A DNA stretch of 64,000 nt from Achromobacter sp. Root83. Lineage in GTDB: Bacteria; Pseudomonadota; Gammaproteobacteria; Burkholderiales; Burkholderiaceae_B. The notes under the pieces were generated by a model. It saw nothing but the letters and a program-made list of their open reading frames with translations. It was not told the origin of the DNA and did not search any database. The position numbers were made by a program, and so were the translations under genes. Each line of letters starts with the position of its first letter. Within the stretch, counting starts at the first letter, position 1. Positions 44,295-51,102 of this stretch are shown in pieces. The stretch is from NCBI RefSeq assembly GCF_001428845.1, contig NZ_LMIU01000001.1:248984-312983 (forward strand), read 5' to 3'.

Positions 44295-45029
44295 ATGAGC
44301 AATCCCCAGCAGTTGTTTCGTCTTCCTTTTGACGAGTTGGCAATTCCGGCCCCGATAGGCCCCGTACCGCAAAACAAGGCCGCCACATTCCGCCGGGCCA
44401 ATTATCTTCGAGCCGCCGCCAAGGTGTATGTCGTGGACGACGACGACCTTGTGGTCTGGATAATAAAGCAGCAGCTCAGGGACCTGCGCGTCGAGATCGT
44501 AGCCTATTCGTCAGCGGAGGCATTCATGGCGCAATATTCGCCCGCCGAATGCGAATGCCTGATCCTTGATTTGAGAATGCCGGCATTGGATGGGCTGAGC
44601 CTGCAGCGCTACCTTCTGGAAAAGGGCGTGGCGCCACCCATCATCTTCATCACGGCGAATCCCGACTTCGACGATGCAGTCGAGGCCATGAAGCATGGCG
44701 CGTTCGATTTTCTATCCAAGCCGCTTCAAGCCGACCGATTATGCGACGTGGTGCATGCCGCCCTGGAGACAAGCCGGAAAATGCATGTGAAGCGGCTTCA
44801 GGAAGAAGAAGAAAACGCAAGAAAGGCGCTACTTACATCGCGCGAACTTTCCATCGTCGAAGGAGTGATCGCCGGGTATTCCAGTAAAGAGATCGCAGAG
44901 CGGCTGCATCTGTCCGTGCGCACCGTCGAAAATCACAAGGCGCACATCTATTCCAAACTGGGTATCCATTCGTCCCTAGGCCTGGCCCGCCTGTTCATCG
45001 GGCTGGTGAATCCGGGGCACGGCCAGTAG
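44295..45029 (+). CDS. FixJ/LuxR-type response regulator
   Basis: This 244-residue regulator has an unusual 40-residue N-terminal extension, then a receiver domain (VYVVDDDDL, phospho-acceptor Asp92 in LILDLRMPALDG, Thr/Ala in FITAN, Lys142 in FLSKPL) and a C-terminal GerE HTH (residues 180-237: LTSRELSIVEGVIAGYSSKE, LHLSVRTVENHKAHIYSKLG). A GTG at 44268 would add 9 residues. It is the only LuxR-type protein in the 42-54 kb region, so it is the best candidate to bind the GAGTA-N4-TACTC dyads. The hybrid kinase at 51103 is the likely phosphodonor. Confidence 0.93.
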   Translation: MSNPQQLFRLPFDELAIPAPIGPVPQNKAATFRRANYLRAAAKVYVVDDDDLVVWIIKQQLRDLRVEIVAYSSAEAFMAQYSPAECECLILDLRMPALDGLSLQRYLLEKGVAPPIIFITANPDFDDAVEAMKHGAFDFLSKPLQADRLCDVVHAALETSRKMHVKRLQEEEENARKALLTSRELSIVEGVIAGYSSKEIAERLHLSVRTVENHKAHIYSKLGIHSSLGLARLFIGLVNPGHGQ

Positions 45030-45111
45030 CGGCTGGCGTATTGGGGAAGGGTGCGCCTGCCTGCGGCTTGGACGCCGTCCTTCGGCGCGAGCGGGCTATT
45101 TCAAGAAAAAT

Positions 45112-45155
45112 GAGTAATTTTGCTCTGTGGGTCCCCGTCCAAGTATTGAAATAAT
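45112..45155 (+). promoter_or_regulatory. GAGTA-N4-TACTC-type operator and promoter of the Ig-like protein gene
   Basis: GAGTA-ATTT-TGCTC lies at 45112-45125 (one mismatch in the right arm). TGTGGG follows as -35 and AATAAT at 45150-45155 matches five of six -10 bases. The implied start near 45162 puts the dyad centre at about -43.5. Downstream are 80 bp of leader before the ATG. Confidence 0.65.
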
Positions 45156-45240
45156 GCGACGCATCATGTTGCCAGGTGCTGCCATCAGCCATTTCGACAG
45201 CATTTGACGCATGGAATTCTCAATGACCAAGGATCACGCT

Positions 45241-46341
45241 ATGGGAAATCGAATTATTCATTCTGCTGCTACGTTTGGGGTGGCGCTAGGGGTATTGGCG
45301 CTGGCGCTGGCGCCGGCCCATGTCGCGCACGCGGCGGAAGACAGGGGACCCGTCGGGAAAATCACGGAACGGGTCGTGCCTGCCCGGAACGGGCCGTCCA
45401 CCGCGCCGGGCGCGGCGCCCAGCAATGGCGCGGCGACGCCAGCCCGGGCCCCGGAATCCAATCAGCCCGCGGATCGCGGCTTGTCCATTACCTCGGGCGC
45501 CGCGCTGAATTCCCAACTGGTGAAGGTACGCACGTCGGGCGGCACCGGATCCTTGTCTTTCCGGCTGCTGGACCCCAGCGGCAAGCCCGCCGAATTGCCG
45601 CCCGGCCTGGTATTCGGCTCGGATGGCTCGCTGTCGGGCGAGGCGCCTTCGGTGTCCACCCCCAAGACGATCACGTACCTGATCCAGGTGCAGGACAGCG
45701 GCGGCGGCAAGGCGAGCAGGACGGTGCGGCTGACCATCAATCCCCCCTTGAGCGTGCAGGGCGGCGCCATCCAGGCTACCGCCGGCGGCAAGATCAAGAG
45801 CCCCGTGAAATTCCTTAATGTGTCGGGCGGCACCGGCAAGTACACGGTCGCGTATTCGAACGCCGAAGGCGGAGCCATGCGGATGCCCTCCGGCCTGATA
45901 CTGGACGGCGCGGGCAATGTCAGCGGGTCGGTGCCCGCGTCGGCGGAGAAGATGGCGGGACTCACCGCCACGATCACCGACGAAGGCGGGGCGCGTGTGT
46001 CGATGCCGGTCGAGTTCAACCTGGCTCCCGCGCTGGAAATCGCGACGAACCCCGTGGAACTGACCGCCGGCGCGGCCATTCCGGCTCCGATCCCGGTGGT
46101 CTCGTCCATGGGCGGAAGCGGCGCTGTCCGCTATACCTTGCTCGACAAGGACGGATCCACGCCGGCCCGGCTACCGGAGGGATTGCGGTTCGATTCGACC
46201 GTGGGCGCGCTTACCGGCCTGGTGCCCTCGACCCCGCAGGAAGGCAGGTACGTCGTGCTGGCGCAGGACGCCGGGGGCGGCGAGGCCAACGCAAGATTCG
46301 AATGGAAGGTCAACCCGCAGCTGCAAATCTCCCTCGAATAA
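45241..46341 (+). CDS. Secreted protein with three Ig-like (He_PIG-type) repeats
   Basis: This 366-residue protein has a signal peptide (MGNRIIHSAATFGVALGVLA, cleavage near AHAAE), a Pro/Ala-rich linker to about residue 78, and three repeats of about 90 residues, starting near LSITSG, LSVQGG and LEIATN. Each has a GGTG or GGSG turn, a PxGLxxDxxxGxLxG-like turn (LPPGLVFGSDGSLSG, MPSGLILDGAGNVSG, LPEGLRFDSTVGALTG) and a final beta strand. Such putative-Ig domains occur in surface adhesins. There is no membrane anchor or autotransporter domain, so it is periplasmic or released. AAGGA before 45241 sets the start. Confidence 0.85.
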   Translation: MGNRIIHSAATFGVALGVLALALAPAHVAHAAEDRGPVGKITERVVPARNGPSTAPGAAPSNGAATPARAPESNQPADRGLSITSGAALNSQLVKVRTSGGTGSLSFRLLDPSGKPAELPPGLVFGSDGSLSGEAPSVSTPKTITYLIQVQDSGGGKASRTVRLTINPPLSVQGGAIQATAGGKIKSPVKFLNVSGGTGKYTVAYSNAEGGAMRMPSGLILDGAGNVSGSVPASAEKMAGLTATITDEGGARVSMPVEFNLAPALEIATNPVELTAGAAIPAPIPVVSSMGGSGAVRYTLLDKDGSTPARLPEGLRFDSTVGALTGLVPSTPQEGRYVVLAQDAGGGEANARFEWKVNPQLQISLE

Positions 46342-46414
46342 TCTGACGAAGCGCAGGCCGGCGCGCATCTGACAGCAGCGTGCGTGCCGGCGCGTGGCGC
46401 GGGAGGTGAAGAAA

Positions 46415-46819
46415 ATGGGGAAGCTACAGGCGCTTGCATTCGATCCCGGCGGACAGCAGGCCGAGCCCGGCCGCATCCAGTCGAATGTGGCGCCGATCTC
46501 TGCAATCCGCAGCTTGCGTGGCAGAAGCGGGCTGGTGATTCCGGTACGCAACGTGCGAGTCAGCCTGTCGGAGACTTTTGTAACCCGGTATCAGGCAAGG
46601 CGCGTATTGAATACGGTGCCGCCGGGCACCCTGCGCGTGTGTTTTGATTTCTCTGGCATCGGCAGCATAGGCCCTGCGTTCGCGGACGAAATATTCTTTA
46701 TTTACGCGCGGCAAAACGCAAGCACGGAAATCGCCTGGGAAGGCGCCGAAATGCATGTGAAAAACCACATCCTGTGGGCGGTATCGCGCGCGAAGCAATA
46801 CCAGCCGGCGCCGGTCTGA
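46415..46819 (+). CDS. DUF4325 (STAS-like) protein
   Basis: This 134-residue protein has the DUF4325 pattern: SETFVTRYQARRVLNTVPPG, LRVCFDFSGIGSIGPAFADE and IFFIY. Stand-alone or fused DUF4325 domains are found with histidine-kinase-like ATPases and resemble anti-sigma-factor antagonists. GGAGGT 8 bp upstream fixes the ATG at 46415. It follows the Ig-like gene by 73 bp with no dyad of its own, so it is probably in the same transcript. Its partner is not evident; the hybrid kinase is a possibility. Confidence 0.82.
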   Translation: MGKLQALAFDPGGQQAEPGRIQSNVAPISAIRSLRGRSGLVIPVRNVRVSLSETFVTRYQARRVLNTVPPGTLRVCFDFSGIGSIGPAFADEIFFIYARQNASTEIAWEGAEMHVKNHILWAVSRAKQYQPAPV

Positions 46820-46923
46820 CATCGCATAACACCACACCCGAATAACGCCTCGTCGCTTTAGTGCGACGAGGCGTAGCCGTATTCGGATTGGAAACGAAAC
46901 GGCTGCGGTGAATCAGCAATATG

Positions 46924-46966
46924 GAGTAATCGTACTCTCGGCGCGGTGGCGGCGGGTGGGGAAAAT
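46924..46966 (+). promoter_or_regulatory. GAGTA-N4-TACTC operator and promoter of the autotransporter gene
   Basis: The perfect dyad GAGTA-ATCG-TACTC lies at 46924-46937. GAAAAT at 46961-46966 has exactly the same spacing to the dyad as the -10 elements at 44219 and 50585. The -35 is weak (TCGGCG), as expected for an activator-dependent promoter. The implied start near 46973 leaves a leader of about 120 nt. Confidence 0.7.
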
Positions 46967-47092
46967 TGCGCCTTGAAACGATCAGGGTTCAGTTTTTTTA
47001 AACCAAAGATATTACAAAGCCCAGGCTTTTCGGTGCGGTGTTTTACGCCGCGACCGCTGCTTTGTGTGTCTTCCAATATGCCGAGAGAAATA

Positions 47093-50000
47093 ATGAGTAT
47101 TGATTCCCGCCATTTTTCGTCGTGGGCGGCCAGCCGCAGGAATATCTTCAGGGCCAGGCACTCGGGACTTAAGTTGTGCTGCAGCCTGGCAATACTGTCC
47201 GCCGGCGTGCTGGCTTCGACGGAAGCGATGGGCGTGATTATCGGGGAGGCGGGAACCGGGGGCGTGGGCGGAGCGCGGAACGGCGGAGATGGGGGCGATG
47301 GCGGAGACGGCGGCGCCGCGCTGACCCTGACGGATTCGTACACGACCATAGACGACGTGGAAGGTGCGCCTGGCGGAGGTGGAGGCGGAGGAGGCGGCGG
47401 CGGGGTCGGCGGAGTTAGTTTCAATGGCGGCGCGGGCGGCAACGGAGGTGGCGGCGGGCACGGCATCGTTTTGTCCGGCGATGGCATCGTCTTGAAAAAC
47501 GATGGCTGGTCGATCAGCGGAGGAAAGGGCGGCGGCGGCGGTGGCGGCGGCGGTGGAACATACAGCGACGAGGTTGAGAGCGACGGAGGGGCCGGGGGGA
47601 ATGGGGGCGGCGGCGCAGGGGGAGGCGGCGGCGGCGGCGGTGGAGGCGGGGCCGACATCAACGAATCATACTTTGGAGGCCTTCCTGGAACCGGCTACGG
47701 CGGTGACGGCGGCAATGGCGGGGAAGATGGGCAGGCCGCCGGCGGAGACGACAACGTACACGGTGTTTATGCGGGCGGCGGCGGCGGCGGTGGCGGCACC
47801 TACACGCACGGCGGGGAAGGAGGCGGGTCCGTGGAGACGACCGGTATCGTCGGTCTCGGCTCGCCGGGCGGTCGCGCGGGGGGTGCCTCTGGAGTCGACG
47901 GTCTTGCCGGCGCAAGCGCACAGATCGTGGGCGGAGGATGGTCTGGGGGAGGCGGGGGCGGCGGTGCGGCTGGCGGAGCCGGCGGGGCCGGGGCCAATGG
48001 CCGCCGGGTTGAGGGGGGCCCTGCCGGCGGCCCCGGTGGCAGCAGCGGCTATGGGATCTACGTACTGAGCGCCAACACCCTCATCATCAACGCCGGACAA
48101 GTCCACATGGGCCCGGTCAACCAGAACACGGCGATCAAGTATGCCGCCAGCGCCAGCAATTCCACCCTGGCGCTCCAGGAGGGCAGCCAGATATTCGGCA
48201 TCGTGGACGCGACCGAATCCACCGGTGTGAACACCTTCGTCCTGGACGGCGGATCGGCGCTGGCCTTCGACGCCAGCAAAATCGGAGGCGGCAGCGCGCC
48301 AGACCAGTATCTGGGCTTCACGGCATTTGAAAAGACGTCCGCGGGAACCTGGTCGCTGACCGGGACGCCCGCGCAAGCGCTTACGCCCTGGACGCTTTCC
48401 GGCGGCTGGCTGGCGATCCAGCACGACGCGAGCCTGGGAGATTCCGCTGGCGCCCTCGCGTTCAATGGCGGCGGGCTGCAACTTGACGCCAATATCGATT
48501 CGCAGCGGGAAATGCATCTGGCGGGCGATGGCACGATCCAAACGCCGGAGGGAACCGTTTCCGTGTGGCGTGGCCAGATCAGCGGCGCGGGCACCCTGAC
48601 CAAGACGGCGCCCGGCGTGCTGATCATCGGGGGCGGCAACGTTTCGTCGGGCGCCACCGTGGTCGACCAGGGCACCTTGCAGGTGGGCGCGGGCGGGACC
48701 GCCGGCTCGCTTGGCACGGGTGCGGTGTTGAACAACGCCGTCCTGGCGTTCGACCGCGCCGACACGCTCAGGGTATCCAACGCGATATCGGGGACCGGCG
48801 AGCTGTGGCAGGCCGGTTCGGGGACGACGGTCTTGTCCGGGCCGCTTGCCTACACCGGGATTACGCGGATCAACAACGGCACGCTGGTCATCGACGGCAC
48901 GACGCTGGGCGAGCCTGAACAAGGCCGCGCCCGGGTGGTCGGCGCGGGCAATGCGCAACTCGGGCTGAGCGGCGGCGCGGCGCTGAACGGCTGGGTGGAC
49001 GGCCCCAGCGTCGAGATCGATTCGGCCAGCCAATGGAACGTGCTGACGGATCCGGCGAACCCGGCTCAGGGGAACAACCTCAGCACGGCGTACACCATCA
49101 AGCTGGCCGGGCGCATCCAGTTCGCCGAACCGGCGGTCTGGACCAACGACGCCATCGAACGCACGCTCACGGCAGACAATCTGGTGGGAGAAGGCGGCGA
49201 GATTCAATTGCACATGATTCCGTTTGCCTCGGGAACCAGCGATTACCTGACGCTGAACCAGGGGGCGACTGGCCTCAGCAATATCGCGCTCAACGCTCGC
49301 GGAAAACTGGGTGATCCCCTGCCGGGCAATGGTTTCCTGGCCGTGAAAGCCGGGGCCAGCACGGACAATGCGTTTCAGCGTAGTCCAGGCGCGCCGCTGC
49401 GCGGCGGCGCGTTCAACTACACGCTCATGCATGGCGCGAAAGACGGCGCTGCGGCGTTCGCGAACAATTGGTACATCCGCAGCGAAATCCGCCCCGAGGT
49501 CTCCATCTACTCACAGCTTGGAAGCCAGTCCGTCCGGCAATCGGAGCTTGCGGTCGGAACGCTCAACGAGCGCATGGGCGCGACGGAGACCCTGTCTGGA
49601 AAGGTATATCCGTATGCCTGGGCAAGAACGCTGGGCGCGCTGGAACGCCGCGATGGCGCCGCGAGGGGCATCATGCAATCGCACGTGGCCGCGGACACCC
49701 GGCTGGGCGGCTTTCAGATGGGCACCGACCTGCTGGTGGTGAACAAGGGCATCAGCCGCCGAAGCGCCGGCGTGTTCGGGACCGTGATGGCTTCCCGCAA
49801 CGACGTGGACCACTATCGCGAGTCAAGCCATTCCACGGTACGCGCGGGCCGCAGCGACCAGACCACTTACGGCCTTGGCGGCTATTACACCCTGCTGGAC
49901 GGCACCGGCGGCTACGCCGATTTCGTGACGCACCTGAACCGATATGGCGTAAAGACCCAATCCGGGGGCGCCGATGGCGTATCGATGCGGACTTCGGGAT

Positions 50001-50476
50001 GGGGCGGCGCGTTGTCCGCGGAGGCCGGGAAGGCCTTCCTCATGGGCAGTGGAGAGGGCAATTTCAGGATAGAGCCCCAAGCGCAACTCATGTACCAGCA
50101 CGTCAAGCTGCGCGATGGCGACGACGGCGTAAGCACCGTGTCGCTTCCCGCCGTGAACAGCCTGCATTCCCGGGTGAGCCTCAAGGTATCGAAGTCCTGG
50201 GGCGAGGGGGCCGCGCCGGTCAGCAACGGCTGGCTGATGCTCAGCTACCTCCATACCTTGGGAACGTCGTCCAGCACGTATCCCACGGCGACGCAAGGAA
50301 CGGTCTCGTTCGACAACGAGCTGGACGGTTCCCGGCTGGGTCTGAAGGCGGGCTATGACCGCAGCGTTGGCAAGAACACTTACGTCAATCTTCAGGGGAG
50401 TCTGGAGCATGGCCTGGGCGGCGATTCGACAATGCGGAGCGCGGGCGCGATCGTGGGGATAAAGCACCTCTTCTGA
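47093..50476 (+). CDS. Autotransporter (type Va) with glycine-rich passenger
   Basis: This protein of about 1127 residues has an extended signal peptide (residues 1-47), a glycine-rich region of about 250 residues (GGNGGGGAGGGGGGGGGG-type tracts separated by short polar segments), a beta-helix-like passenger with two autotransporter-associated repeats (SGAGTLTKTAPGVLIIGGGN near 497; ISGTGELWQAGSGTTVLSGP near 565) and a C-terminal 12-strand beta-barrel (about 860-1127) ending in HLF. It should insert in the outer membrane and display the passenger. I choose ATG 47093; ATG 47078 and GTG 46946 are alternatives. Its promoter carries the shared dyad. Confidence 0.92.
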   Translation: MSIDSRHFSSWAASRRNIFRARHSGLKLCCSLAILSAGVLASTEAMGVIIGEAGTGGVGGARNGGDGGDGGDGGAALTLTDSYTTIDDVEGAPGGGGGGGGGGGVGGVSFNGGAGGNGGGGGHGIVLSGDGIVLKNDGWSISGGKGGGGGGGGGGTYSDEVESDGGAGGNGGGGAGGGGGGGGGGGADINESYFGGLPGTGYGGDGGNGGEDGQAAGGDDNVHGVYAGGGGGGGGTYTHGGEGGGSVETTGIVGLGSPGGRAGGASGVDGLAGASAQIVGGGWSGGGGGGGAAGGAGGAGANGRRVEGGPAGGPGGSSGYGIYVLSANTLIINAGQVHMGPVNQNTAIKYAASASNSTLALQEGSQIFGIVDATESTGVNTFVLDGGSALAFDASKIGGGSAPDQYLGFTAFEKTSAGTWSLTGTPAQALTPWTLSGGWLAIQHDASLGDSAGALAFNGGGLQLDANIDSQREMHLAGDGTIQTPEGTVSVWRGQISGAGTLTKTAPGVLIIGGGNVSSGATVVDQGTLQVGAGGTAGSLGTGAVLNNAVLAFDRADTLRVSNAISGTGELWQAGSGTTVLSGPLAYTGITRINNGTLVIDGTTLGEPEQGRARVVGAGNAQLGLSGGAALNGWVDGPSVEIDSASQWNVLTDPANPAQGNNLSTAYTIKLAGRIQFAEPAVWTNDAIERTLTADNLVGEGGEIQLHMIPFASGTSDYLTLNQGATGLSNIALNARGKLGDPLPGNGFLAVKAGASTDNAFQRSPGAPLRGGAFNYTLMHGAKDGAAAFANNWYIRSEIRPEVSIYSQLGSQSVRQSELAVGTLNERMGATETLSGKVYPYAWARTLGALERRDGAARGIMQSHVAADTRLGGFQMGTDLLVVNKGISRRSAGVFGTVMASRNDVDHYRESSHSTVRAGRSDQTTYGLGGYYTLLDGTGGYADFVTHLNRYGVKTQSGGADGVSMRTSGWGGALSAEAGKAFLMGSGEGNFRIEPQAQLMYQHVKLRDGDDGVSTVSLPAVNSLHSRVSLKVSKSWGEGAAPVSNGWLMLSYLHTLGTSSSTYPTATQGTVSFDNELDGSRLGLKAGYDRSVGKNTYVNLQGSLEHGLGGDSTMRSAGAIVGIKHLF
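47360..48045 (+). repeat. Glycine-rich GGC/GGA codon repeats within the autotransporter
   Basis: Runs of GGCGGC, GGCGGA and GGAGGC triplets encode tracts of up to 11 glycines in a row (for example near residues 225-260 of the open frame at 46946). The tracts are imperfect at DNA level and interrupted by segments such as YSDEVESDGGAG and YAGG. Slipped-strand changes in multiples of three would alter length without breaking the frame. Confidence 0.8.
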
Positions 50477-50547
50477 TCCGGCTTTTCCACGCGTGCGTAT
50501 CGCACTTTCGAAAGGGGATTCGCTCCCCTTTCCCGCCTTGTCCTTTT

Positions 50548-50590
50548 GAGTAATTCGACTCTTGTTGCCCGGCCGCCAGGCGTCTTTAAT
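50548..50590 (+). promoter_or_regulatory. GAGTA-N4-TACTC-type operator and promoter of the HTH-kinase genes
   Basis: GAGTA-ATTC-GACTC at 50548-50561 (one arm mismatch) directly abuts TTGTTG (50562-50567), then 17 bp later TTTAAT (50585-50590). This is the best-formed promoter of the set. The start would be near 50597, placing the dyad centre at -42.5 and giving a 23-nt leader. Confidence 0.72.
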
Positions 50591-50619
50591 AGCGCTGTTC
50601 AACTGAAGCCTTGGTGGTC

Positions 50620-50976
50620 ATGCCCGACACGGAAAACGGCTATTTTGACGATATTCTGTCGTCGGGTCTGTCTGCCTATGCCGGGGTAAAAAGTTCGACG
50701 GCAACGTCGATCCCGGATTCCATATCGCATCTCGTCCGCGAAGAGCGGATGAGCACCTTGCGCGCGTGGCGTATCCATCTGGAAATATCCGTCCGGGAGT
50801 TGTCATCGAGCTCCGGAATTTCCGTGCCGGCGATTGAACTGCTGGACCGCGGCGAACTGTCTCTGTGCCTGTGGATGGCGATACGGATAGCCGCGGCCCT
50901 GCAGGTGGTGAGCGTGCAGAGCATCCTGGCTACTGAATGTCTTGTGTCGTGCCGTACCTATAACGACAAGGAATAG
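50620..50976 (+). CDS. Small XRE-like helix-turn-helix protein
   Basis: This 118-residue protein has a helix-turn-helix at about residues 48-104: TLRAWRIHLEISVRELSSSS, SVPAIELLDRGELSLCLWMA, IRIAAALQVVSVQSIL. The first 45 residues look disordered. It begins 30 bp after the shared promoter -10 and precedes the hybrid kinase by 126 bp without an obvious second promoter, so the two are probably co-transcribed. The role, perhaps a modulator of the same regulon, is inference. Confidence 0.75.
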   Translation: MPDTENGYFDDILSSGLSAYAGVKSSTATSIPDSISHLVREERMSTLRAWRIHLEISVRELSSSSGISVPAIELLDRGELSLCLWMAIRIAAALQVVSVQSILATECLVSCRTYNDKE

Positions 50977-51102
50977 CCGTGCTCGCCATTTGCCACGGAG
51001 GTGTGCTCTTATCGCAGCAGAAAATTCGGGCATGCGCGGGCCGGATCCGCACGGCGTTGCACGAATACGGGATCGAATCCACGAGGCAAGAGATCGGTAG
51101 AT

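Noticed and set aside
47360-48045. Repeat tract as CRISPR or tandem repeat array
   Set aside because: The repeats are imperfect glycine codons in frame within an autotransporter gene, without spacers of uniform length.
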